Source of the DNA: Xylanimonas cellulosilytica DSM 15894
Lineage (GTDB): Bacteria > Actinomycetota > Actinomycetes > Actinomycetales > Cellulomonadaceae
Length of the DNA: 64,000 nt
Assembly (NCBI RefSeq): GCF_000024965.1
Contig: NC_013530.1
Location: 1 to 64,000, forward strand
Direction: 5' to 3'
Shown one piece after another: positions 38,500-47,537 of the stretch. Both the position numbers and the translations under genes were made by a program. Below the pieces are notes generated by a model. That model had not been told where the DNA came from, ran no database searches, and saw nothing but the letters and a program-made list of their open reading frames with translations. Positions within the stretch are counted from its first letter, which is position 1. Each line of letters begins with the position of its first letter.

Positions 38500-39048
38500 A
38501 TGACCGTGCCCTACCGCGTGATGATCGTGTGCACCGGCAACATCTGCCGTTCGCCGATGGCCGAGATCGTGCTCCGCGAGGCGTTCGCCGCCGGTGGTCT
38601 GGACGGCGCCGTCGTCGTCGACTCCACCGGCGTCTCCGGCGAGGAGCAGGGCAACCCGGTGGACGACCGTGCGCGCCGGGTGCTCACCGCGTTCGGATAC
38701 CCCGGCGGCGACGCGCACACGGCCCGCCGGGTCGCGTCGTCGGAGCTGGCCGAGCGGGACCTGGTGCTCGCCATGACCGCCCACCACGCGCGCGCCCTGC
38801 GCCGGCTGGCCGGGAGCGAGCCCGCCGGGGAGCTCTCCGCACCGGCCGCCGACGGCCCCGAGATCCGCATGTTCCGGTCCTTCGACCCCGAGGCGCCCGT
38901 GCTCTCCGACGGCGACGGCGAGCACCTGCTCGACGTCGAGGACCCCTGGTACGGCGGAGCGGACGACTTCGAGGTGTGCCTGCGCGAGATCGAGGCGGCG
39001 ACACCGGGGATCGTGGCGTACGTGCGGGACCGGCTCGCCGCCCGGTAA
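38500..39048 (+). CDS. Low-molecular-weight protein-tyrosine phosphatase
   Basis: 182 aa with the P-loop CTGNICRS starting at Cys11, Arg17 as phosphate binder, and the general-acid Asp148 in DPWYGG. The family size is about 150-165; a Pro/Ala/Asp-rich segment in the middle adds length. Likely a cytosolic phosphotyrosine phosphatase; substrates unknown. Confidence 0.93.
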   Translation: MTVPYRVMIVCTGNICRSPMAEIVLREAFAAGGLDGAVVVDSTGVSGEEQGNPVDDRARRVLTAFGYPGGDAHTARRVASSELAERDLVLAMTAHHARALRRLAGSEPAGELSAPAADGPEIRMFRSFDPEAPVLSDGDGEHLLDVEDPWYGGADDFEVCLREIEAATPGIVAYVRDRLAAR

Positions 39049-39088
39049 AGCCGTGAACGCGCAGGTCAGCCTCTGACAGGATGCGCGC

Positions 39089-39619
39089 ATGGGGTACACG
39101 GTGCGGCGCGTGCGCGCGCAGGAGTGGGAAGCCGTCCGAGCGCTGCGCCTCGAGGCGTTGCAGGACCCGGTGGCCCCGCTCGCCTTCCTGACCAGCCACG
39201 AGTTCGAGGCCGCGCACGTCGACGACTTCTGGAAGCAGCGGACGAGCGCCGCCGCGTCCGGAGGGTCCGTCGCACAGTTCGTGGTGGCCGACGACGACGG
39301 ACGCTGGGTCGGGTCCGCGACCGGTCTGCTGGAGGAACCCGGCACCGACGACTACGCCCACCATGGCGTCGAGCAACGACAGGTCCACGTCGTCGGCGTC
39401 TGGCTGCACCCCGAGCACCGCGGACGCGGGCTCATCCAGCAGGCGATCGACGCCGTCGTCGGCTGGGGGCGCGAGCACGGGGCCCTGCGGGCACGGCTGT
39501 ACGTGCACGCCGACAACCCGCGGGCGCAGGCCGCCTACCTCAAAGCGGGTTTCGAACGAACCGGGCTGACGTTCGAGAGCAAGGTCGGGCCCGAGGTGGA
39601 GCTGGCGAAGCCGCTCTGA
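39089..39619 (+). CDS. GNAT family N-acetyltransferase
   Basis: 176 aa with the acetyl-CoA binding motif A VGVWLHPEHRGRGLIQQAID and a downstream LYVHADNPRAQAAYLKAGFE (motif B). The substrate cannot be inferred. ATG 39089 is the first start after a short gap; no close neighbour shares a pathway. Confidence 0.93.
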   Translation: MGYTVRRVRAQEWEAVRALRLEALQDPVAPLAFLTSHEFEAAHVDDFWKQRTSAAASGGSVAQFVVADDDGRWVGSATGLLEEPGTDDYAHHGVEQRQVHVVGVWLHPEHRGRGLIQQAIDAVVGWGREHGALRARLYVHADNPRAQAAYLKAGFERTGLTFESKVGPEVELAKPL

Positions 39620-39626
39620 CGGGCCG

Positions 39627-40664
39627 TCACGGGGCGGGCCAGAACCGGTGCCACCACGGGCGCCTTGGCTCTGGTGCCGGTGCTGGCGGCGTGACGTAGG
39701 CGCCCACCCAGCGCGTGATCTCGCGCCAGACCTGGTCGCGGACGGCCCGCTCCGACAGGGTCACGTCGTGCAACGCGCCCTCGAACCGGGCGAGCGTGAC
39801 CAGCGTGCCCAGGTTCGGCACGCGCCGCATGATGCCCGGGACGTCGAGCACCGAGTCGGTCCGCTTGAGGTCCTCCGACCACCGCACCGGCGGCGTCGAT
39901 CGCGCAGACAGCAGCACCAGGATCGGCACGTCGATGTGCAGGCCCTGCGCGACGCGCTCGTGCCCGCTGAACACGGCCGCGAGCCACGCCGGGGTGGCCC
40001 GCCACCCCAGGTCGGGGCGCCACCGCTCGTCGTAGTCCCACTCCCCCTCGAACCGGCGCGAGATCGTGCGGGCGTAGAAGCCCTGGTCGACGTTGACCAG
40101 GTGGCTGCGCGGCGCCACCGCCGCCTGCGCGCGCACCGGGCCCTCCAGCACCCGGCGGCCCAGGTAGCGGGTCTGGAACTCCAACCACGGGGCGTTGAGG
40201 ATCAGGGCGTCGGCGCGACCCGGATGCCGGTCCGCCCACAGCGGGAGGGTGAGACCGCCCGTGGAATGGCCCATGAGCAGCAGCTTGCGGTCCGTCGCGC
40301 CACCCTCGCCGTGGCCGAGCACCGCGAGGGCCGCCTCCAGCTCCTCGTCGTAGGTGCGCAGGTCGGAGACGTAGCCCGGGGTCTGGTGGTCACGCAGGCT
40401 GCGCCCGTACTTCCGCAGGTCCAGGGCATGGAAACGGATGCCCAGCCCTTCGAAGAGGTCCGCGACATGCACCTGGTGGAAGTAGTCGATCCAGCCGTGC
40501 ACGTAGAGGAGGTCCACACCGGCGTCGGTAGGGCCGGGGCGCTCGCGGCGGACGAGGGTCGCGACGACCTCGCCCTCGTCGTCGTCGGCGAGCGGGAGCG
40601 TGAGCTGCTCGAAACCCGGCAGGACGTCGGGGAGCCAGGTCTGCTCGGGCGGGGTTGCGCTCAC
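39627..40664 (-). CDS. Alpha/beta hydrolase (lysophospholipase-like)
   Basis: 345 aa with an alpha/beta-hydrolase core: oxyanion region LLYVHGWIDYFHQ, nucleophile elbow MGHSTGGLT, and a likely catalytic His near FEGALHDVTLSE. The family resembles serine aminopeptidase S33/lysophospholipase proteins; the substrate is unknown. The C-terminus is Pro/Trp-rich. GTG 40664 gives MSATPPEQTW but its GGAGG is very close, so the start is uncertain; the frame is open to 41234. It converges with the GNAT gene (7 nt apart). Confidence 0.88.
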   Translation of the reverse strand: MSATPPEQTWLPDVLPGFEQLTLPLADDDEGEVVATLVRRERPGPTDAGVDLLYVHGWIDYFHQVHVADLFEGLGIRFHALDLRKYGRSLRDHQTPGYVSDLRTYDEELEAALAVLGHGEGGATDRKLLLMGHSTGGLTLPLWADRHPGRADALILNAPWLEFQTRYLGRRVLEGPVRAQAAVAPRSHLVNVDQGFYARTISRRFEGEWDYDERWRPDLGWRATPAWLAAVFSGHERVAQGLHIDVPILVLLSARSTPPVRWSEDLKRTDSVLDVPGIMRRVPNLGTLVTLARFEGALHDVTLSERAVRDQVWREITRWVGAYVTPPAPAPEPRRPWWHRFWPAP

Positions 40665-40689
40665 CCTCCGGACGGTAACAACGGGCAGG

Positions 40690-41505
40690 TCAGAGCGCGC
40701 GGAAGGTGTCCGGCGTCGGCACGTGGACGACGGGGACGGCGTGCCCGGCTGCCGCCAGGACGCCGGGCAGCCAGGCCGCGACGGCGCGCATGCCGGCCTG
40801 CTCGCTGGGCACGTGCCCGACGGCGATGAGCCCCGTGGCCACCCCCGTCGCGACGGCGTCGACCGCGTAGCCGCCCGACTCCCACTCGTGCAGCTCGCCG
40901 CAGATCGCGACGTCGACGTCGGCACGACGCAGCAGGGCGCGGTTGCGGCCGAAGCCGCGGAACCCGAGGTCGAGGCCGACGCGGGTGACGACGGCGGAAG
41001 GGTCGCCGATGTACCGCAGCGCCTGGGCGCCGAGCGTCCGGGCGACGTGCAGGGCCAACGCTCCCAGCGTGGTGGGGTCGATGGTGGCCGTGCTGATCCC
41101 CTGCGCCGCGTCCGCGGGGTCCAGCGTCCAGCCGAGCTCCGCCGTGGTGGCGGCGTCGACGCCGTCGGGGCGGGTGTCGTGCTGCTGGTCGTGCAGGTGC
41201 CAGACGACGAGGGAGTGGTCCTGTACAAGGGCACGCTTCCGGCTGTACACGGGATCTTCCTCGGCCTCGAGATCGTCGCGGGCGGCGTCGTGGTGGTCGT
41301 AGTACAGCGGCTCGTGGGTGATGACGAGGTTCGCCCCGGCCTCGACGGCCGCCAGCAGCACGTCGAACGTGGCCGTCGTCGTGACCGCGACTCCGGTGAC
41401 CGGCGTGGCCGGGTCGCCGTCGAGGAACTGGTCCACGGTGACGGGCCGCGGCGCGGCAGGCAGAGCGGACTGGAGGGCGGCGACGACGTCGGCGGCGGTG
41501 GTCAC
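40690..41505 (-). CDS. Nif3-like dinuclear metal-centre protein (DUF34)
   Basis: 271 aa of the Nif3/YbgI/DUF34 family. Metal ligands are suggested by ITHEPLYYDHH, HLHDQQHDTRPDG, and the late CGELHEWESGGYA with VGHVPSEQAG. The family is present across life with an unsettled biochemical role, proposed as a GTP cyclohydrolase I-related hydrolase. GTG 41505 gives the family N-terminus; the frame is open upstream only through REP repeats. It is followed at 25 nt by the hydrolase gene. Confidence 0.9.
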   Translation of the reverse strand: MTTAADVVAALQSALPAAPRPVTVDQFLDGDPATPVTGVAVTTTATFDVLLAAVEAGANLVITHEPLYYDHHDAARDDLEAEEDPVYSRKRALVQDHSLVVWHLHDQQHDTRPDGVDAATTAELGWTLDPADAAQGISTATIDPTTLGALALHVARTLGAQALRYIGDPSAVVTRVGLDLGFRGFGRNRALLRRADVDVAICGELHEWESGGYAVDAVATGVATGLIAVGHVPSEQAGMRAVAAWLPGVLAAAGHAVPVVHVPTPDTFRAL

Positions 41506-41532
41506 GGGGACCACCGTACGGGTATCGCCCCC

Positions 41533-41733
41533 GGTGGTTGAGCTTGTTGAAACGACCCAGCCCTCCGGTGGTTGAGCCTGTCGAAACCACCCAAGACTCC
41601 CAGCGTGGGGTGGTTTCGACAGGCTCAACCACCGGAGTGGGGTGGTTTCGACAGGCTCAACCACCGAGTGGGTGGGGTGTTTTCGACAGGCTCAACCACC
41701 GGGGGACAGGCCGTTTCGACAGGCTCAACCACC
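41533..41733. repeat. REP-like palindromic repeat cluster 3
   Basis: Six elements: 41533-41557 (diverged) and 41567-41591 in one orientation, then 41609-41633, 41641-41665, 41676-41700 and 41709-41733 inverted. It fills the gap between the Nif3-like start and the serpin 3' end. The last copy supplies the serpin stop codon (41725-41727). Confidence 0.92.
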
Positions 41734-43071
41734 GGGGCGGGGGTCGCGGATCGCGGCCTGGAAGAGCGGCCAGGACGTCGACGTGTGGGCGATCTCTATG
41801 AGGAACGGGCGGTCGAGGGTCAGCTCGACGGGGCGGTCCACGGGGGCGGAGCCGGCCTCGGCTCCCAGCTCGGTCACGGCGGCCGCCCGGGTGCCCTCCT
41901 CGTCGAGCTGCAGCACGGCCTGCTGCATCGCCTGGCCCAGGTACAGCCTCTCGCCGGCGTCGTCGGTGCCGATCCCGGTGAGATCCGCCGCACCCGGATC
42001 GAGCACGGTCGGCGCCCCGAGGGTGGCGATCGCGTCGCGCAGGTCGAGGGGGTCGGGACGCAGATCGAGGACGGGCAGCGTGACCCGGACCGGCTGATCC
42101 TCGGCGTCGTCGAGGGCGGCCGCCAGCGCGGCCAGCAGCTCCGGGTGCGCGGCGGCCGGGTTGACGCCGTCGGGCGGCAGGATCACGTCGGCGTGCAGCT
42201 CATGCCCGGTGTACGGCAGCCGGGCCGCGCGCCAGCCGTCCACCTCGGCGTACGCCCGGGGCGCCTCGCCGCTCATGGTGGGCACCGACACCTCGGTGCC
42301 GTCCGCGGTCGTGAACGGCCGGTCGCCCGTGGCGTGCCCGGGGAACGGGGTGTACCAGCGAGCCGCGAGCACCACCGCGTCCTGCAGCACGAGGCGCAGC
42401 GAGTCTTTCGGTGTGATCGCCGACTCCTCGACCAACCCGCCCGAGTGGTGCTGCACCCAGGCGTCGAGAGCGGACTTGCCGTCGTCCGAGCCCAGGTCGA
42501 CGCGCTGCACGCCCGCGCCGTACACGTCGGCGAGCGTGGTCAGGTAGGCGTCGTCGGGCGTGAGCTGGTCGTCCACGACCACCTGCGCGGCGAGGTGGAC
42601 CACCGGATCGTCGGGCAGCTCCTCGTCGCGGACGACGGCGGGGTCGCCGTCGTGGCGAAGGAGCGTGCCGCGCAGGGCGGCGACGGCGTCGCGCCGGTCC
42701 TCCCCCGTGGCGCCGAGCACCTGGTCGAGCTCGGCGAGGGTGCCGCCCCGGGCGCCGTCCGCCAGCATCGACAGGGCGACGGCCACGCTCGACGGCGAGA
42801 CGACGGCGTTCGCATCGGCGGGTGACGCCACCAGCAGGGCGGCACCGATGCGGCGGGTGGCACCGACGACGTCGGCGGCGGCACCGGCGTCGCTCACCGC
42901 GACCTGACGGGCCTCGACCCCGTCGGCGACCAGCATCCCCTGCGACGGATCGGGACCGGAGCATGCGGCGAGCGCGGCAAGGACCACCGCTGCGGTGGCC
43001 CCGCCCGCGCGGCGACCGTGCCGTGACCGGAGGGTGCCTGCGTCGGTGCCGTGCTGCCCGGGAGCGCTCAT
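41725..43071 (-). CDS. Serpin family lipoprotein
   Basis: 448-aa secreted serine-protease inhibitor. The lipobox is in VVLAALAAC with the Cys near residue 37. Serpin hallmarks include VVSPSSVAVALSMLADGARG near the N-terminus, a breach region, the reactive-loop hinge DEEGTRAAAVTE, and a C-terminal strand pair with LDRPFLIEI. The intact hinge (Glu-Glu-Gly-Thr ... Ala-Ala-Ala) indicates an inhibitory, not merely structural, serpin. It was probably acquired, as bacterial serpins are patchy. Its last codons encode DPRPGG and the TGA stop inside a REP element. ATG 43071 starts a signal peptide. Confidence 0.9.
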   Translation of the reverse strand: MSAPGQHGTDAGTLRSRHGRRAGGATAAVVLAALAACSGPDPSQGMLVADGVEARQVAVSDAGAAADVVGATRRIGAALLVASPADANAVVSPSSVAVALSMLADGARGGTLAELDQVLGATGEDRRDAVAALRGTLLRHDGDPAVVRDEELPDDPVVHLAAQVVVDDQLTPDDAYLTTLADVYGAGVQRVDLGSDDGKSALDAWVQHHSGGLVEESAITPKDSLRLVLQDAVVLAARWYTPFPGHATGDRPFTTADGTEVSVPTMSGEAPRAYAEVDGWRAARLPYTGHELHADVILPPDGVNPAAAHPELLAALAAALDDAEDQPVRVTLPVLDLRPDPLDLRDAIATLGAPTVLDPGAADLTGIGTDDAGERLYLGQAMQQAVLQLDEEGTRAAAVTELGAEAGSAPVDRPVELTLDRPFLIEIAHTSTSWPLFQAAIRDPRPGG

Positions 43072-43155
43072 GGCCCCATCGTGGCCAGCGGGAGCCGCGC
43101 GGTCCAGCACGGACGGGCAACGATCACCGCAGTCCGGCACGGGCATCATGGGGCC

Positions 43156-44325
43156 ATGAAGGTCTCGCGCCGCTCGCACGTGCCCCCGTTCGCCGTCATG
43201 GAGATCCTCGCGGCCGCCAACCAGCGCCGGGCCGCCGGCCGTGACGTGCTCAACCTCTGCGCGGGAGAGCCGTCCACCGGGGCGTCCGAGGTGGTGCGCG
43301 CCCGCGCGATCGAGCTGCTCCAGACCGGCGATCTCGGGTACACGGAGGCGCTCGGCGTCCCGGCGCTGCGGGAGGCGATCGCGGGGCACTACCGGCGCTG
43401 GTACGACGTCGAGGTGGATCCCGGGCGCATCGCCGTGACCACGGGGTCGAGCGGCGGGTTCGTGCTCGCGTTCCTCGCCGCGTTCGACGTCGGCGACCGC
43501 GTGGCGCTGGCCCGGCCGGGGTACCCCGCGTACAAGAACATCCTCGCGGCGCTCGGCTGCGAGGTGGTCGAGCTCGACTGCGGGCCGGGCACGCGGTACC
43601 AGCCCACGGTGTCCCAGCTCATGGAGGCGTACTACGGCGGCGGGCTCGACGGCGTCGTCGTCGCGAGCCCGGCGAACCCCACGGGCACGATGATCGAGCC
43701 GGCGGAGCTGGCGGCGATCGCCCGCTGGTGCGCCGAGCACGACGTGCGCCTGATCAGCGACGAGATCTACCACGGCATCGCCTACGGCACAGATGTACAC
43801 CAGGCCACTGCTGCGACGTACACGGGTGAGGGCGCCGTGGTCGTCAACTCGTTCTCCAAGTACTGGGCCATGACCGGGTGGCGGCTGGGATGGCTCGTGC
43901 TGCCCGACGAGCTGGTCCGCCCCGTCGACGCCCTGGCCGGGAACGTCGCCCTCTCTCCCCCGGCGCTCTCCCAGCACGCGGGCGTCGCCGCATTCAGCGA
44001 GGCCGGGTACGCGGCCGCCGCGGCCAACGTCGAGCGGTACGCCACCTCCCGGGCGGCGCTGCTCGCCCGAGCGACCGAGCTGGGCTGGGACCCGGTGGCC
44101 CCGGCCGACGGGGCCTTCTACCTGTACGGCAACATCGCCGCCACCGGCCTGGACTCGCGCACCTACTGCGCCCGCCTGCTCGAGGAGGCCGACGTCGCCA
44201 TCACGCCGGGCACCGACTTCGACGCGGTGGGCGGGCACGAATGGGTGCGGCTGTCCTTCGCCGCCTCTGTCGACACCGTGACGCGTGCCGTCGAACGCAT
44301 CGCCGCCTGGCAGCGCACGCTCTGA
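43156..44325 (+). CDS. PLP-dependent aminotransferase class I/II
   Basis: 389-aa fold-type I aminotransferase of the aspartate/alanine type. Cofactor features are the PLP-Lys in VVNSFSKYWAMTGWRLGW, SPANPTGTMI, the DEIY turn (LISDEIYHGIAYG), and a terminal Arg in GHEWVRLSFA. It likely uses a 2-oxo acid and an amino acid; the exact substrate is not readable. ATG 43156 lies 84 bp from the divergent serpin. Confidence 0.92.
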   Translation: MKVSRRSHVPPFAVMEILAAANQRRAAGRDVLNLCAGEPSTGASEVVRARAIELLQTGDLGYTEALGVPALREAIAGHYRRWYDVEVDPGRIAVTTGSSGGFVLAFLAAFDVGDRVALARPGYPAYKNILAALGCEVVELDCGPGTRYQPTVSQLMEAYYGGGLDGVVVASPANPTGTMIEPAELAAIARWCAEHDVRLISDEIYHGIAYGTDVHQATAATYTGEGAVVVNSFSKYWAMTGWRLGWLVLPDELVRPVDALAGNVALSPPALSQHAGVAAFSEAGYAAAAANVERYATSRAALLARATELGWDPVAPADGAFYLYGNIAATGLDSRTYCARLLEEADVAITPGTDFDAVGGHEWVRLSFAASVDTVTRAVERIAAWQRTL

Positions 44326-44394
44326 CACCGCGCACGCCGGGCACGGGCCACGCCGGACTCGCAGGCCGCGGGCGGTCCCGTCACGATGGGAGCG

Positions 44395-45375
44395 ATGAGC
44401 CTGCGCCTGGCGACGTTCAACGTCCAGCACGGGCGGATGCCCGACGGGAGGGTCGATCCGCCCTTCCTCGCCGCGGCAGTCTCGACGCTCCGCGCCGACG
44501 TCGTCGCCCTGCAGGAGGTGGACCGCGGGCAGGTGCGGTCCGCCGGCGCGGACCTCGCCGCCCTCGTCGCGCAGGCGATGGGCGCCGCCGACCATCGTTA
44601 CGTCCCGGCCGTCGTCGGGCGGGTCGAGCCACGGCGGGCCGCCCCCGGGCAGGCGCCCGGCGATGACGATCCGGCGCTCGCCCTCGCCCCGCTCGCGCAG
44701 GCCACGGGACCGGCACTCCTGCCCGCGGCGGGTCGGGTGCTGCGGTCCCGCGCCGGTCGGGCGGCGGCCCGCGCCTACCTGGGCACCTGGGTCTCCCGCC
44801 GTCGGGCACGCGGTGACGAGCCCGACGACGTGCCCGCCTACGGCATCGCGCTGATCTCGCGGTACCCCGTCCGGCAGTGGCGGCAGGTGCGGCTCCCGCT
44901 CGGCTCCCCCTGGCTGTTCGGGCGCCTCCAGCTCGGCACCGACCAGCCGCGGGTCGCCGTCTGCGCCGTCGTCGAGACGCCGGACGGGCCGCTCACGGTG
45001 GTGACCACGCACCTGTCGTCCGGTTCGACGTGGAACCAGACGCAGCTCCGGTGGCTCGCCGAGCGGCTGCGTGGCGCACCCCGGCCTCTCGTCCTGATGG
45101 GCGATCTCAACCTGCGCGGGAGCGTGCCGACAGAGCTCACCGGGTGGCGGGACCTCGTGGAGATCGACACCTACCCGCGGCACCGGCCGTGGATCGGGAT
45201 CGACCACGTCCTGGTCGACGACGTCGCGCCCGCCGTCGGCGAGCCCATCGACCCCGGCGCACCGCATCCCGGCGGGCGCGTCCACTCGCTCGCCCCCGCC
45301 CGGGCCGTCGACCTCGGCATCAGCGACCACTGCGCCGTCGTCGTCGACGTGCGCCTGGGCCCACCGCGTCCGTAG
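44395..45375 (+). CDS. Endonuclease/exonuclease/phosphatase family hydrolase
   Basis: 326 aa with EEP motifs: RLATFNVQHGR, ALQEVDRGQ, ISRYPV, VVTTHLSSGSTWNQTQLRWL, MGDLNLRG and SDHCAVVVDV. Metal-dependent hydrolase of phosphodiester or phosphate monoester bonds; the substrate is open. It has no obvious signal peptide. ATG 44395 or 44386 (MGAMSLRL) could be the start; the former gives the family N-terminus. Confidence 0.88.
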   Translation: MSLRLATFNVQHGRMPDGRVDPPFLAAAVSTLRADVVALQEVDRGQVRSAGADLAALVAQAMGAADHRYVPAVVGRVEPRRAAPGQAPGDDDPALALAPLAQATGPALLPAAGRVLRSRAGRAAARAYLGTWVSRRRARGDEPDDVPAYGIALISRYPVRQWRQVRLPLGSPWLFGRLQLGTDQPRVAVCAVVETPDGPLTVVTTHLSSGSTWNQTQLRWLAERLRGAPRPLVLMGDLNLRGSVPTELTGWRDLVEIDTYPRHRPWIGIDHVLVDDVAPAVGEPIDPGAPHPGGRVHSLAPARAVDLGISDHCAVVVDVRLGPPRP

Positions 45376-45401
45376 TCAGGGCGAGAGTTACGGTCGTCGT
45401 C

Positions 45402-45881
45402 ATGGACGATGACGACCGGGGTCGCAAGGAGACCGCCGACGAGCGCTCCGACCGCAACTGGGTCGAGCTGCTCCAGGAGCTGCGCGTCATGCAGACCGGC
45501 GTCCAGATCCTCACGGGCTTCCTGCTCACCGTGCCGTTCCAGCCGCGGTTCGAGACGCTCACGGCGTTCCAGCGCGGGTTCTACCTGGTGCTCGTGGTGC
45601 TCGCGGCGCTGACGACCGGCATCGCCGTCGCTCCCGTGGCGCTGCACCGCGCCCTGTTCCGCCGCCACCTCAAGCCGCGGCTCGTCACCGTCGCCGACCG
45701 CATCACGCGGGCGGCACTGATCCTGCTCGCGCTGCTGGTCACGGGGGTGGTGGGGCTCGTGTTCGACGTCGTCGTCGGACGCGGGGCGGCGATCACCGCC
45801 GTCGCGCTCGCGCTGGCGTTCCTCGGCGTGCTGTGGGCGGTGGTCCCGGAGGTGGTCAAGGAGCGGTCCGCGCGGGACTGA
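45402..45881 (+). CDS. DUF6328-like four-helix membrane protein
   Basis: 159 aa: a charged N-terminus (MDDDDRGRKETADERSDRN), then a segment WVELLQELRVMQTGVQILTG and about four membrane helices, ending VVPEVVKERSARD. It matches the DUF6328 pattern of actinobacterial integral membrane proteins; function unknown. The 3' 301 nt overlap the antisense frame of the following gene. Confidence 0.8.
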   Translation: MDDDDRGRKETADERSDRNWVELLQELRVMQTGVQILTGFLLTVPFQPRFETLTAFQRGFYLVLVVLAALTTGIAVAPVALHRALFRRHLKPRLVTVADRITRAALILLALLVTGVVGLVFDVVVGRGAAITAVALALAFLGVLWAVVPEVVKERSARD

Positions 45882-46132
45882 GTCCGACGACGACGCAGGA
45901 TGACGGTCGTGGAGTGCGCGCCGATGACGATCCACGCGACGTTGGCCGCGGCGGACGGCCACACCCCGTTGATCGCGGCGACCAGGAACATGGCGGTGGC
46001 CGCGCTGAGGTTGGTGAGCTGGAACGCGAAGGAGCCCGGGCCCCAGCTGCCGCGACTGACCATGGCATACGCGAGGATCCCGGCGAGGGCGCCGACCCAT
46101 CCGAAAGCGGTGATCACGGCGATCAGCGTCAT
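45581..46132 (-). CDS. Small integral membrane protein (CBU_0592-like), read-through 3' end
   Basis: The N-terminal part (about 70 residues; AVITAFGWVGALAGILAYAM, then FQLTNLSAATAMFLVAAING and an AWIVIGAHSTTVIL helix) looks like the roughly 90-residue CBU_0592-type three-helix family. The reading frame does not stop there but continues for about 100 residues of Thr/Ser/Arg-rich sequence antisense to the DUF6328-like gene, to 45581. The tail is probably an artefact of a lost stop codon, or a long convergent overlap. ATG 46132 is divergent from the LysR gene. Confidence 0.6.
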   Translation of the reverse strand: MTLIAVITAFGWVGALAGILAYAMVSRGSWGPGSFAFQLTNLSAATAMFLVAAINGVWPSAAANVAWIVIGAHSTTVILRRRRTQSRADRSLTTSGTTAHSTPRNASASATAVIAAPRPTTTSNTSPTTPVTSSASRISAARVMRSATVTSRGLRWRRNRARCSATGATAMPVVSAASTTSTR

Positions 46133-46314
46133 GGCGTGCTCCGAGCAGGGTCGAGGCGCGTCTGAGCGACGCGGCCTGGTGGGGCGAGGTGGGTCCCGCG
46201 GTGCCGAGATGCCGTCTGCGGCCTCGGTCGCGTGCGGGTGCGCACGGCAATGATGAGCCTTTGGAGGCTTCAGCACAATCGAACAAATCTGCAGCCGCCT
46301 TGTAGCATCGCTGT

Positions 46315-47223
46315 ATGGCCACGGATCCCCGTCGACTCTCGTTCCTGCTCGCCGTGCACCGCGCGGGCGGAGTGCTCGCCGCCGCCGATCTGCTCGGCGT
46401 GACGGCGTCGGCGGTGTCGCAACAGATCGCACGGCTGGAGGCCGAAGAGGGCTTCGCCGTGCTGGACCGAGGCCCCCGCGGAGTCACCCTCACCCCTGCG
46501 GGGCGAGTGCTGGCCGAGGCCGCGGAGCGCATCGAGAGCGAGCTGGTCGAGGCCCGCCAAGCCATCGCGGCGCTCGGGGACGGGGTGTCCGGGCGGGTGG
46601 CGATCGGCGCCTTCCAGACGGCGATCCGCGCCGTCGTGGCCCCCGCTCTGGCACCGCTGGCCGAACGCTTCCCGGGCGTCGAGCTCGACGTGCGGGAGCA
46701 CGAGCCGGCCGACTCCGTGCGCATGCTGCGGGCGGGCGACCTCGACGTCGTCGTGCTCGAGCGTGACGCCGAGAACGCGAACCCGGCGCCGCGGGGTTCG
46801 CAGGACGTGCCGCTGGTCGACGAGCCGTGGCGCCTCGTCGTCCCCGCGAGCACCGCGGCCCCTGAGCGGCTCGAGGACCTGGCCCGCCTGACGTTCGTCG
46901 GTTCCGAGGTGGGGACGGCGTCGTCCCGTGCGCTGCAGCGGCTGTCGCGCACGCTCGGCACCGACATCGGCACCCGGCACGCGACGTACGACTTCGACAC
47001 CACGCTGGCTCTCGTCGCCGCAGGTCAGGGCGTCGCCCTGCTGCCCGCGCTGGCCCTCCAGGACGTCGCGCTGATGGACAGCCTGCAGGTGGTGCGCCTG
47101 GCCGGGCTGGGCGAACGCCGGCTCGTCGCCCGGCACCGCGTGACCCGGCACGAGCCCAGCCCCGCGGTCCGCGCCGTCGTGGACGTCATGCGCGAGGTCG
47201 CCGCACGGCTCGACCTCGCGTGA
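46315..47223 (+). CDS. LysR family transcriptional regulator
   Basis: 302 aa. The N-terminal winged helix-turn-helix (RRLSFLLAVHRAGGVLAAAD ... SAVSQQIARLEAE) is followed by a LysR substrate-binding domain from about 90 (VSGRVAIGAFQTA). It is divergent from the small membrane protein gene, its likely target. A possible -10 TAGCAT (46303-46308) lies only 7 nt before ATG 46315, so the mRNA may be leaderless. Downstream genes are the glycine cleavage operon, but that has its own riboswitch. Confidence 0.92.
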   Translation: MATDPRRLSFLLAVHRAGGVLAAADLLGVTASAVSQQIARLEAEEGFAVLDRGPRGVTLTPAGRVLAEAAERIESELVEARQAIAALGDGVSGRVAIGAFQTAIRAVVAPALAPLAERFPGVELDVREHEPADSVRMLRAGDLDVVVLERDAENANPAPRGSQDVPLVDEPWRLVVPASTAAPERLEDLARLTFVGSEVGTASSRALQRLSRTLGTDIGTRHATYDFDTTLALVAAGQGVALLPALALQDVALMDSLQVVRLAGLGERRLVARHRVTRHEPSPAVRAVVDVMREVAARLDLA

Positions 47224-47296
47224 CGCCTGGACCCGCCCTGGCCGCCGACTGAGTAGGATCGGGCGCGCAAGACGCGCACGAACGCCGATCAAATCG

Positions 47297-47520
47297 CGAC
47301 GGGAGAGCTCGCCGCCGGCCCTGGCCGACGACGACGCCGAAGGAGCAAACCCTCCCCGGGAATCTCTCAGGCCCCCGTACCGTCGTGACGAGGCAACTCT
47401 GGAAAGCGGCTGCGCGCGGGCCTCCCGCGCGTGACCCACCGACGGTGCAAGTCGTCACCCCTGTCACCAGGGGGGACGGCAAAACTCTCAGGTCCGATGA
47501 CAGAGCGGGGAGGGGCCCCA
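47297..47520 (+). promoter_or_regulatory. Tandem glycine riboswitch
   Basis: Two glycine aptamers in series upstream of gcvP. Aptamer 1 has GGGAGAGC (47301), the GCCGAAGGAGCAA core and CTCTCAGGC (47363). Aptamer 2 has GACGGTGCAAG (47441), GACGGCAAAACTCTCAGG and ACAGAGCGGGGAGG. These match the glycine riboswitch consensus. Glycine binding would allow gcvP-gcvT-gcvH expression. The start of gcvP follows within 20-35 nt, so control may act on translation or on an early terminator. Confidence 0.93.
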
Positions 47521-47537
47521 GCAGTCCCCCACGCCTC

